A DNA stretch of 33,662 nt from assembly GCA_022799495.1 (NCBI GenBank), contig JAAWON010000017.1, positions 1 through 33,662 on the forward strand, written 5' to 3'. Made by a program: the position numbers and the translations under genes. The stretch's first letter is position 1. Each line of letters starts with the position of its first letter. This document shows positions 26,468 through 33,533 of the stretch, one piece after another. The notes beneath the pieces are model-generated. The model did no database searches, had not been told where the DNA came from, and worked only from the letters and a program-made list of their open reading frames with translations. The stretch is from Erysipelotrichaceae bacterium. GTDB taxonomy: Bacteria > Bacillota_I > Bacilli_A > Erysipelotrichales > Erysipelotrichaceae.

Positions 26468-27130
26468 ATGCCTTATGCATGGATATTCACACTGGTCGTA
26501 CTCTTCGCAATCGCCGCTGTACTCGTTCGCCGTATCACCCTGCAAAAGTTGTTAAAAGAAATCTATGTCAGCGCCTATGTAAAAAAGGATCAGGAATTAT
26601 TCCTGCTTCATATCAATTCCCCGCAGGCAAAGATGCTCATGTCACAGTCGGCACGCCTACTCATCAAACTCAATTACTACATTGCCACCGACAATGAGGA
26701 AAAAGTAGTAAAGATGTGTGAACAATTACGCCATACGCGCATGGATAAGAATAATACCAAAGCCTTTTATTCCACTGCGATCGGTTATTACACGGAAAAG
26801 CAGCGTCCTGACGCACTTGCGCTGCTTCAGGAGTTAAAACAAAAGAGTGAACATTCTAAGGATCAGGCGTTAATTTTGTTGTATATGGACTCCCAATTAT
26901 TGTATGATATCTATATCCGTAAGGATAAGACAAAAGTTGCCTTTCTACAGGAAATGATCAATAGTGATCCGGATCCTGATACCAAGGCAATCTGCCGGAT
27001 TCGCTTGGCTCGCTTGTACTCCTTCACCGAGGAAGAAACGGCGTCGAAGCATCAACTACAGCTTGCCTATCAAGAAGGCAGTGAGCAAGTGAAAAAAAAG
27101 GTTTCACGTATTTTAAAAGAAGGATGGTAA
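26468..27130 (+). CDS. Membrane-anchored helical-repeat (TPR-like) protein in the PTS operon
   Basis: A 220-residue protein with an N-terminal membrane helix (about residues 3-20, AWIFTLVVLFAIAAVLV) and a long cytoplasmic part made of amphipathic helices with the spacing of a TPR-like solenoid. Examples are KAFYSTAIGYYTEKQRPDAL and the later YQEGSEQVKKKVSRIL. No catalytic motif was found. The start at 26468 is chosen because GGGAGG lies 7 nt before it. It sits between EIID and the HAD gene, 4 nt from the latter. A scaffold or partner for the EII complex is conceivable, but the function is unknown and I do not recognise a named family. Confidence 0.83.
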   Translation: MPYAWIFTLVVLFAIAAVLVRRITLQKLLKEIYVSAYVKKDQELFLLHINSPQAKMLMSQSARLLIKLNYYIATDNEEKVVKMCEQLRHTRMDKNNTKAFYSTAIGYYTEKQRPDALALLQELKQKSEHSKDQALILLYMDSQLLYDIYIRKDKTKVAFLQEMINSDPDPDTKAICRIRLARLYSFTEEETASKHQLQLAYQEGSEQVKKKVSRILKEGW

Positions 27131-27134
27131 CGCT

Positions 27135-27791
27135 ATGACAAAGCAGACGATTAAAGCGGTCTTTTTCGACCTCGATGGCGTGTTGATCAATTCTGAGGTG
27201 ATGCATCAACGCATTACCGAAGATTTTTTACGGGAGGAACGCCTTCCCATTCCACCGGAGCGCTTTTACTTGTTAATCGGCTCCCATAAAAGTTTAAATC
27301 CTTGGCCGCAAATCTTCGCCGGCATTGATTTACCAATCAGTGAGGAGGAGGTTCGCACCCGCCTGCGGAAATATAAGCAGGTGCGTTTGGCCCAAGAGGA
27401 TTATGGCAGTTATATTTTCCCTGAGGTAAAACAGGTATTAAGCAAATTAAAAGAAAAAGGATTGCGCATCGCCTGCGCCTCCAGCAGCAATATGGCATAT
27501 ATTCAAGAAGTATTGGATAGCGGTGAATTACGTGGACTGTTTGATTTAATCGTCACCTGCGATGATTTTCAACGCAGCAAGCCGGCACCTGATATTTATC
27601 TGCATTGTCTGAATCATTTTCAGTTGCCGAAACAACAGTGTATCGTGGTTGAAGACAGCGAGATCGGAATCGCTGCCGGCAAAAGCGCAGGACTTACGGT
27701 GATTGCTCGCAAAGACACGATCTTTCATCTGAATCAAAGCCAAGCAGATGGCTTTATTGATGATTTAACCGGATTGTTGGCACTGCTTTAA
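27135..27791 (+). CDS. HAD-superfamily hydrolase, beta-phosphoglucomutase/phosphatase-like
   Basis: A 218-residue HAD enzyme. Motif I FFDLDGVLINSE (10-21) supplies the nucleophile Asp12 and acid/base Asp14. Motif II is the serine stretch CASSSN, motif III is the lysine of RSKPAPDIY, and motif IV is VVEDSEIGIAAGKSAG. The helical cap follows motif I directly (subfamily IA, as in beta-phosphoglucomutases and sugar-phosphate phosphatases). It is the last gene of the PTS operon, so the substrate is probably a sugar phosphate from that pathway; the mutase or phosphatase choice cannot be made from sequence. GAAGGATGG precedes the start. A long 3' region with a terminator at 27976 follows. Confidence 0.9.
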   Translation: MTKQTIKAVFFDLDGVLINSEVMHQRITEDFLREERLPIPPERFYLLIGSHKSLNPWPQIFAGIDLPISEEEVRTRLRKYKQVRLAQEDYGSYIFPEVKQVLSKLKEKGLRIACASSSNMAYIQEVLDSGELRGLFDLIVTCDDFQRSKPAPDIYLHCLNHFQLPKQQCIVVEDSEIGIAAGKSAGLTVIARKDTIFHLNQSQADGFIDDLTGLLALL

Positions 27792-27837
27792 ATAATACGG
27801 TATAGGCCAAATCTTATTTCCATTATTTATAAATCGT

Positions 27838-27903
27838 AAGGACACTTGTCTCCTCTGATTGTGTGGTTGTTATACACCTAAATATAGGTGAACAGTGGTC
27901 CTT
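27838..27903. ncRNA. Possible structured RNA element in the 3' region
   Basis: AAGGACACT (27838-27846) pairs with AGTGGTCCTT (27894-27903) with a single bulged G. Inside, CACCTA (27875-27880) and TAGGTG (27885-27890) form a 6-bp hairpin with an AATA loop, extended by TGTT with AACA. The fold is consistent, but it matches no RNA family I know and the strand is uncertain. Confidence 0.35.
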
Positions 27904-27975
27904 GCATACAATCATAATATGAGCGATCCATCCATCAAGGATAGGTCATTCCAAAAGACATGAATTTCCTCAAGG

Positions 27976-28019
27976 AAAAGCACTTCCGCTGTATATTCGT
28001 TATAGTGAAGTGCTTTTTT
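27976..28019 (+). terminator. Terminator between the PTS operon and the bile salt hydrolase gene
   Basis: AAAAGCACTTC (27976-27986) pairs with GAAGTGCTTTT (28007-28017), followed by Ts. The reverse strand gives GAAGTGCTTTTCC, so it probably serves both convergent units. Confidence 0.8.
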
Positions 28020-28100
28020 ATATTTATGATCCTTTCGCTTACTTATCTATACTTTTAACATAGTGAAAGCAAGCAATTCAGTAAGCATCTATTTATAGTG

Positions 28101-29075
28101 TTAATTCTGATAATCAAAATTTTCCTGCTTCACCAGCGCAAAACACTTGAGTTCATGATCCTCTAATTCCTCTTTGTGCATATCAATCGCATGGATTTGA
28201 TGCGCATCATACGTGGTGTAATAATAGATTCCACGAGTCGCATTACAACAGGAGGTATAAATCGTGATTTCATAAGTCCCCTTTTCACTGATACAACAGC
28301 CGCGCTGTTGATCCACACTTTGCAGGATATGAAAAAACTGCGATACACTGGAGGATTCATCCACTTCACTGCGGGAGTTTAATTTCACAAAAGCCGCCCG
28401 TACAAAGCGTGACATGGAAGAAAGATCACCGGGTAGGCCGATCGCTCCCATCCCTCTGCCATATGGCGCAAGAGCCAAACGATCACTGAATTGATTGATC
28501 GGTTCCTTAGGGCTTAAACGCATATAGTTGTTCAAATGAAATGCTTGTTGGGGAAAGGGAGGATTGTTCGTCAAAACGCCGATGGGATTATCATATACTT
28601 TTCTTCCTTCACTGCCCCATTCCACAACGATGCAATCTTTGGCATCGGCAATGATCCAATGAAGCTGCGCCACACTTAACTGTTCATCAAAGGCCGTGTT
28701 TACCAAGTTGGTATTTGCCAGTAACGCACGTGCTTCTGTAACATTCGCACACTGGGCCAAGATCCATGGAATCAATTCAAATTGGGCAATGTTTTCAAGT
28801 CCCTGTTTGACTTCTTGATAAAAGGCATTGCCGACAAAGTTTAAGCCGGCCATGCACAATCCATGTTCATTGACAGCGTCATAATACAAGGGATATTCCT
28901 GAGCGACATATGCCATTCCAATCATCGCATAGTGGGAAGTTAGCGGCGAACGGTGGCGAAAGGGCAGCACAAAGCGGCGGGGTGTGATTACAACTTCTTC
29001 ATGATAGGAATGATCATAATCCAAGGTGCGTCCAAAATAGAAATCTTTGGTTTGATAGGTCACTGCGGTACACAT
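28101..29075 (-). CDS. bsh: Choloylglycine hydrolase family protein (bile salt hydrolase type)
   Basis: A 324-residue Ntn-hydrolase that would split the amide bond of glycine- or taurine-conjugated bile acids, a typical gut-bacterial trait. The nucleophile Cys2 directly follows the initiator Met. The other conserved residues are all present at matching spacing: Arg16 and Asp19 in FGRTLDYD, Asn79 in GLNF, Asn170 in GVLTNNP, and Arg223 in the hallmark GLPGDLSSMSRFVRAAF. The length is that of known bile salt hydrolases, with no signal peptide, so it acts in the cytoplasm. AGGAGG lies 7 nt before the ATG. Penicillin V acylases share the fold, but the full SSxSRFVRAAF motif favours bile salts. It is convergent with the PTS operon. 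Confidence 0.92.
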   Translation of the reverse strand: MCTAVTYQTKDFYFGRTLDYDHSYHEEVVITPRRFVLPFRHRSPLTSHYAMIGMAYVAQEYPLYYDAVNEHGLCMAGLNFVGNAFYQEVKQGLENIAQFELIPWILAQCANVTEARALLANTNLVNTAFDEQLSVAQLHWIIADAKDCIVVEWGSEGRKVYDNPIGVLTNNPPFPQQAFHLNNYMRLSPKEPINQFSDRLALAPYGRGMGAIGLPGDLSSMSRFVRAAFVKLNSRSEVDESSSVSQFFHILQSVDQQRGCCISEKGTYEITIYTSCCNATRGIYYYTTYDAHQIHAIDMHKEELEDHELKCFALVKQENFDYQN

Positions 29076-29181
29076 TAAAATGCCTCCTTATCTTCTATAA
29101 TTACTATGGTTCACTTACGTAATTTCATGTATGCCAATGTAGAAGGGATTGTTTGTCTTGAACGCTTTGCTTGTATGTGGA

Positions 29182-29661
29182 TCACGAATGGGTGATGATA
29201 TGCGCAGGACAATCCTCCGGATGTGCTAATAGGCGCGCAAGGATGGCGGGGCGGATATCGTAGCGTTCGAGTTGATGGATATCAACCCAGCGATACATAT
29301 GAATGATATCTTCTTGTTCCTGAAAACTGAAACATTCCATATCCGGTAATTCATCGGGTTTCACACTTACCAAATGATAAAAGCACAGTTCGTGATATGC
29401 ACAATTCTGTGTTTGTTCAATAAAAAAGTTTTCATGAATACAAAGGAAACGAGCATGACCCATAGACAAGCCAAGTTCTTCCTTTAATTCCCGCCACAGT
29501 GCCTGTTCGCTGTTCTCCTGCATACGAACGCGGCCACCGGGAAGCCATTCATACGGAAATCCTAATTTTCTGCTGACTAAGATTCGTTGATTGCGTATGA
29601 TCAATGCGCCAACGCGTATATTTAAAATCCCCTGATCCATCTTGATATTACAATCGCACAT
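29182..29661 (-). CDS. Nudix hydrolase
   Basis: A 159-residue Nudix enzyme. The Nudix box is perfect: Gly43, five residues, Glu49, seven residues, then RELKEELGL (57-65), which binds the catalytic divalent metals. Nudix proteins hydrolyse nucleoside diphosphates linked to other groups. The substrate here is unknown; the WLPGGRVRMQE context before the box gives no firm subfamily. It lies about 106 nt upstream of the bile salt hydrolase gene on the same strand but appears to have its own extended -10 promoter with an overlapping palindrome. GGAGGCAGGA precedes the ATG. Confidence 0.9.
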   Translation of the reverse strand: MCDCNIKMDQGILNIRVGALIIRNQRILVSRKLGFPYEWLPGGRVRMQENSEQALWRELKEELGLSMGHARFLCIHENFFIEQTQNCAYHELCFYHLVSVKPDELPDMECFSFQEQEDIIHMYRWVDIHQLERYDIRPAILARLLAHPEDCPAHIITHS

Positions 29662-29724
29662 ATTCCTGCCTCCGCTACAATAAGATCGTCTCTGGCCAAT
29701 CTATTTCGCAAGTATCTTTGCATA

Positions 29725-29733
29725 AGTATAGCA
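29725..29733 (-). promoter_or_regulatory. Extended -10 promoter of the Nudix gene
   Basis: The minus-strand TGCTATACT (TATACT at 29730-29725) is an extended -10 element 64 nt upstream of the ATG. The -35 region is poor. The palindrome at 29730-29744 overlaps it. Confidence 0.5.
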
Positions 29734-29744
29734 CAGAGTGTGCT
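29730..29744. promoter_or_regulatory. Palindromic candidate operator at the Nudix promoter
   Basis: AGCACA and TGTGCT form a perfect 6-bp inverted repeat around GAG. Its position over the -10/-35 spacer is typical for a repressor site. No matching regulator is adjacent. Confidence 0.4.
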
Positions 29745-29757
29745 CTATTGAATAGTT

Positions 29758-29804
29758 AAAGAAAAGGCGCTCTCATCCTTACTATAAGGAAAGGGCGCTT
29801 TTTA
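29758..29804 (-). terminator. Terminator of the VTC-DUF4956-beta-helix unit
   Basis: A long hairpin: AAAAGGCGCTCT (29762-29773) pairs with the GGGCGCTTTTT arm, and TCCTTA pairs with TAAGGA inside. On the minus strand it is followed by CCTTTTCTTT. It lies about 36 nt after the stop of the 29840 gene. Confidence 0.75.
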
Positions 29805-29839
29805 TCATCCAGTGATTGATACTTACATCATTTTTATGG

Positions 29840-31663
29840 TTATTCAAATTCCGGTGGAAAGTCTGCTTCCCCTTGTTGGAAATGGCCATCCGGGAGTTCC
29901 CTACGTCCACCATCCGGTTTTGCGTCAAATCCCTGATGTGGCATACCACCGGTTCCACTTTGGGTTATTTGCTCGTTTAATGTAATTGTGGCTATTTCTT
30001 CTCCGCCACTGATCGCTCCTGTATAATATCCACCGGTTTGGATTACTCCACCTTGCCCGCCTGCATACAACGTATAACTTTCTCCTTCTTTGAGTTGCGG
30101 CATACTGAGCACCACACTGGAGAATGCACGTGGTGAACAAAAGCCAATCAACACATCCCCTGTCTGATCACTGATATAAGCGAGTGTATCTTGTGCCTGC
30201 ATTTCTGTATGGATCATGAAGCCATACTGTTCAGAGTTTGATGAAGGGGCCTGTGCCATTTGTGCGCTGCCAACAGCCAGTAAGATTCCACCATTCATCG
30301 TAAACTCCTGATCATAATCCAATGCGCCATTCGCGCCATCCTGAGGTCCGTAAATCACTACACTTCCCCCATCCATCACAATCGAACCATTGGCATCTAA
30401 CCCATCGCCAAGCGCATCCACTTGTATCTTGCCACCATGAATTTCAATCCTATGCGAGCTTTCTTCCTCCCCTGCCGCATTGATCCCATCATCACTGGCA
30501 ATTACGGAAATCATCCCACCCGATAGAATGACTTGGCTGCCTTCCAGCCCCTCATAACTTTTAAGAATCTCTATCGTGCCATCCGCTACGCTCAGTGTTT
30601 GATCACTGTGGAAGGCATCATCTCCGCTTTGAACCTGATATTTGCCACCATATATATTCAGATCACCATTCGCATGAAAACTGTCATCCTCACAATCCAT
30701 GATGAAATTACCCTGTTCAATGCTGAATTCATTTCCTGCCTTAATCCCCTTTGTGCTGATGGTATCGCTATCTGCATCTGTTTCAAGGACATCACCTGAT
30801 GCACCTTGCCCCTGCATAAATTGTGGCCCTCGCATATCCGGTTGAGCATTGTGCACGACAGATGCACTTCCTTCCCCACTTTTTATTTCAAAAGTACCAT
30901 CATAAATCACCAGATTGTGCTCACTTTGTATACCGTCCTGTTTTGCGTTAATGGTAAAATTACCGTTCTCAATCATGAGATCCCCTTTGCTTGTATCCTT
31001 ATCATATGTTGTTTTCAAACCATCACCGCGTGTATTTAGCGTAAACCGGCCGCTATGAATATACAGATCGTCTCGCCCGATGATTCCATCCTGCGCATCA
31101 CGCACCTGATAATCTCCATCCATGATCTTCAGTGTATCTTTTGTGCAGATCGCATCCAAATCCTGTGCATTCAAAGAGAGTGTTCCTGTTCCATTCAGTG
31201 TCAGATCATCTTGAGCATAAAGTAACGCAGGATACTGTATATCATCCTTCTGTCCTTCCCTTTGAACCGACAAGGTGTTGATACTGCCCGCAGGCATCGA
31301 CACAATCAATTTTTGCGCATTGACACATAAGATCGCCGGCGCATTATCACTTTCAATCGAAATCGAGTTTAACACCAATCGCACCGTTTCATCCTCAGCC
31401 ACATCTATCAAAAGCGTGCCTGACAAACTCCCCTCCACTATATAAGTCCCACCCTCCTGAATCGCAACTGTACCATTCTGCGTGTTTAAATCTATCCGTG
31501 TTGTGTTGACATCACTCGTTTCGCTAAACCAATCTTCTTCATCATAGCGTATTTCACTCTGTTTACTTTCCTTTGATTCGATCGCCTGCCTCTGACAGCC
31601 ACGACCTAAGCATAATGCGATGGCCGCAAAACTTAAACCGATTCCTTTCTTATAATTCATCAT
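29840..31663 (-). CDS. Cthe_2159-like beta-helix carbohydrate-binding protein (DUF4353 type), exported
   Basis: A 607-residue protein with an N-terminal export signal (about 5-22) ending in GRGC. This cysteine might be lipidated, although the lipobox is not standard. The body is a right-handed beta-helix type repeat in which short units recur: DGLKTTYDKD, QDGIQSEHNLVIYDGTFEI, DDSFHANGDLNIYGGKYQV, DGINAAGEE, GDGLDANGSIVMDGGSVVI. The DG-N/GG pattern is characteristic of the Cthe_2159 family, whose founder binds polygalacturonate-like acidic sugar and calcium. The C-terminal tail is rich in Gly, Pro and Gln. The start overlaps the DUF4956 gene by 14 nt, with AAGGCAGG upstream. It is the last gene of the VTC unit. 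Confidence 0.86.
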   Translation of the reverse strand: MMNYKKGIGLSFAAIALCLGRGCQRQAIESKESKQSEIRYDEEDWFSETSDVNTTRIDLNTQNGTVAIQEGGTYIVEGSLSGTLLIDVAEDETVRLVLNSISIESDNAPAILCVNAQKLIVSMPAGSINTLSVQREGQKDDIQYPALLYAQDDLTLNGTGTLSLNAQDLDAICTKDTLKIMDGDYQVRDAQDGIIGRDDLYIHSGRFTLNTRGDGLKTTYDKDTSKGDLMIENGNFTINAKQDGIQSEHNLVIYDGTFEIKSGEGSASVVHNAQPDMRGPQFMQGQGASGDVLETDADSDTISTKGIKAGNEFSIEQGNFIMDCEDDSFHANGDLNIYGGKYQVQSGDDAFHSDQTLSVADGTIEILKSYEGLEGSQVILSGGMISVIASDDGINAAGEEESSHRIEIHGGKIQVDALGDGLDANGSIVMDGGSVVIYGPQDGANGALDYDQEFTMNGGILLAVGSAQMAQAPSSNSEQYGFMIHTEMQAQDTLAYISDQTGDVLIGFCSPRAFSSVVLSMPQLKEGESYTLYAGGQGGVIQTGGYYTGAISGGEEIATITLNEQITQSGTGGMPHQGFDAKPDGGRRELPDGHFQQGEADFPPEFE

Positions 31664-32324
31664 GGTTGACCTGCCTTCTTGCGACCACTATATTTAAATT
31701 GCCATTACGACAACGGAGTGCATCAATCAATGCCTTTTCCTGTTTCACCTCTTTCAGCGTAATTTGGTAATAGAGATCAAACATTGAGCCTAGTTGAATC
31801 GTTTTCACTTTGATAAGGTCCACCTGTTTCAGATAATGGGCAAATATATCATCGAAAATTTCGGTATAATCGAGATTCTCCGGGATGGTAATGTGAAGAT
31901 CTTTACGTGCCGATATCGTGCTTCGCTGTGGTAACTGATAAAAAAGATAGGCCGCAATACCAATCACAAATGCGATAAAACAGGCAAACGTCAAATAACC
32001 CATTCCCGCTGCCAAACCGATTGCCATCGCAAAAAAGATAAAGACAATTTCTCGTGAACTGCCCGGCACGGAGCGAAAGCGCACCAAGGAAAATGCCCCC
32101 AAGGCCGCTACGCCGCTTCCAAGATTACCATTCACCATCATTATTACAAGCTGAACCAATGGCACAAGCAATGCCAAAGCCACTTTGAACTGTCTTGCAG
32201 TTTCTTCTTTCGCCTGATAGATCAAGGCAATCCAAATACCCAGAAACAAAGATACAAAGGTACACATTACCCCCATCTGAATACTTAATCCATTTTCTAT
32301 TTCATTGAATACGCTGTTAAACAT
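31650..32324 (-). CDS. DUF4956 family membrane protein
   Basis: A 224-residue protein with an N-terminal membrane half of about four helices (for example FVSLFLGIWIALIYQ, ALLVPLVQLVIMMV, IVFIFFAMAIGLAAGMGYL, FIAFVIGIAAYLFYQ). A conserved loop VAALGAFSLVRFRSVPGSSR sits between the second and third. The C-terminal soluble domain of about 85 residues has alternating beta strands. DUF4956 proteins often neighbour VTC-domain proteins, as here, so a shared membrane complex is likely by guilt by association; no biochemical role is established. It overlaps the VTC gene by 28 nt and the beta-helix gene by 14 nt, so the three are certainly one unit. Confidence 0.88.
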   Translation of the reverse strand: MFNSVFNEIENGLSIQMGVMCTFVSLFLGIWIALIYQAKEETARQFKVALALLVPLVQLVIMMVNGNLGSGVAALGAFSLVRFRSVPGSSREIVFIFFAMAIGLAAGMGYLTFACFIAFVIGIAAYLFYQLPQRSTISARKDLHITIPENLDYTEIFDDIFAHYLKQVDLIKVKTIQLGSMFDLYYQITLKEVKQEKALIDALRCRNGNLNIVVARRQVNHDEL

Positions 32325-33091
32325 GAGTGTACACCGTTCCTTTCTGTGCGAATGTTTATTGTTTCATCGTATCTCATATTCCTAACCTCACTCTGTGCTC
32401 TTGTCAAACAATCCGCTGTATAAATTCTCCCGTATTTAGAAAAAGAGATGGGATACAGCGATAATTGAGCCAGCAGATGACTGAGCCATAAAGGATAAGC
32501 CGCACTTACCTTGATCTCCATCAAGGTCATGGATTCATCCATCAAAAGCGCTCCTTGATCATGGGCATCCAAGCACAGATTATCATAGCGTCTGCGAATA
32601 CCGGTATCGAGGGTAATGCGCAGATCTTTCTCATCTTTACCGATCAGCGGAACACGATCATAGGCAAGAAATACTTTTGGATACGGTCGATAAAAATGCA
32701 TAACATATTCAATTTCCTTGGCAATCTGCGTATGTGCCGAGATGAGTTCTCCGGTTTTTAGAAATGTATTTGCCTCTGCCAGAGATAAGGCGATACGCCG
32801 CTTATTCACTATCCCGCGGCATTTCTTCTTTAATTCTAAATAGATAGGCATATCCTCATGGGCAATTCCATAACTGCGCATGCGTAGTTTCTCTTTGTAG
32901 GGCGGTTTTTGAAGCGAAGTGGCGATCATATGATCCTGCGCATTATCAAAATAGATATTACAAATCGTGGCAGGACCAAAAGGATCAGATATCAAATGGG
33001 ATTGGGCCTGTGCCAAGAAACAGGAACGCTGTTCATGAGTGAGTAAATACTTCTTTTCCAGACGCTGAAAAATCATTTTTGTGGCATTCAT
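32297..33091 (-). CDS. Polyphosphate polymerase (VTC) domain protein
   Basis: A 264-residue protein with a tunnel-type VTC (CYTH/triphosphate-tunnel) fold. In yeast Vtc4 this domain makes polyphosphate from ATP using basic residues lining the tunnel and a metal-binding glutamate. Matching positions here are RLEKKY (10-15), YKEKLRMRSYG (65-75), YLELKKKCRGIVNKRR (84-99), LRITLD (157-162), MEIKV (191-195, Glu192 and Lys194) and FSKYGRIY (217-224). All key charged strands of the tunnel are therefore kept. There is no membrane segment of its own, so attachment through the overlapping DUF4956 gene product is likely. GAGGTGA precedes the ATG. Bacterial VTC proteins are predicted rather than proven polymerases. 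Confidence 0.88.
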   Translation of the reverse strand: MNATKMIFQRLEKKYLLTHEQRSCFLAQAQSHLISDPFGPATICNIYFDNAQDHMIATSLQKPPYKEKLRMRSYGIAHEDMPIYLELKKKCRGIVNKRRIALSLAEANTFLKTGELISAHTQIAKEIEYVMHFYRPYPKVFLAYDRVPLIGKDEKDLRITLDTGIRRRYDNLCLDAHDQGALLMDESMTLMEIKVSAAYPLWLSHLLAQLSLYPISFSKYGRIYTADCLTRAQSEVRNMRYDETINIRTERNGVHSCLTAYSMK

Positions 33092-33112
33092 AGTTTCACC
33101 TCTTATGCGTCT

Positions 33113-33121
33113 ATTCTAACA
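33113..33121 (-). promoter_or_regulatory. Possible extended -10 promoter of the VTC unit
   Basis: The minus-strand TGTTAGAAT (TAGAAT at 33118-33113) lies 22 nt upstream of the VTC ATG. The -35 region is weak, so the call is tentative. Confidence 0.35.
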
Positions 33122-33456
33122 ACGCAGCGTGGCGTACACATGGTGGTAACCTGAAAAACAAGTGAAATAGAAGTGGGTATAAGCGAAACCATAAGTACCC
33201 TTAGGTGGTGGTAGGAATGAGTGTGGCTCAAATGGTTACGCTGATAGTGGTTGAATGAGGGTGAGGAAACAATAAAATGTAATGCCATTATACTCACGCT
33301 ATGGCAAAACATTTGATGTAAAAGTATTAAAAAGCAGAAAAAAGAGTATGAACGAATACCCCAAGAATCTAATAAAAAAGAATAATTTATATTGTCGATC
33401 GCAATGCAGGATATCTTATCACTGCATAAATCAGTCCTTTTCTTTGTGCTTTTGTA

Positions 33457-33465
33457 TGGTATAAT
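33457..33465 (+). promoter_or_regulatory. Extended -10 promoter of the terminal gene
   Basis: TGGTATAAT, a perfect extended -10, lies 68 nt upstream of the ATG at 33534, with a T-rich but poor -35 region. It resembles the VanZ-like gene promoter at 16962. Confidence 0.6.
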
Positions 33466-33533
33466 AGGGACAATTTCAGGGATGTATATCAGGGATAGAA
33501 TGAATGTACCACACAATAAAAGGGGGAGTGTCA

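Larger units (their letters stand above)
27792..28100. other. Gene-free convergent interval with structured elements
   Basis: This 309-nt stretch lies between the convergent HAD and choloylglycine hydrolase genes. It contains the folded element at 27838-27903, a small TTTCC/GGAAA hairpin near 27966-27978 and the strong terminator at 27976-28019. No promoter or reading frame of merit was seen. The HAD transcript would therefore carry a structured 3' untranslated region of about 230 nt. Confidence 0.6.
33092..33533. other. 442-nt divergent intergenic region
   Basis: This interval lies between the VTC unit (minus) and the Rpn-like gene (plus). It holds an outward promoter candidate on each side. 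The middle is rich in GTGG-type short repeats on the plus strand (about 33170-33270) and then AT-rich. An open frame on the minus strand (33103-33534) covers almost all of it, but it has no ribosome site, reads as low-quality protein and overlaps both promoters, so I do not call it. Confidence 0.55.
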
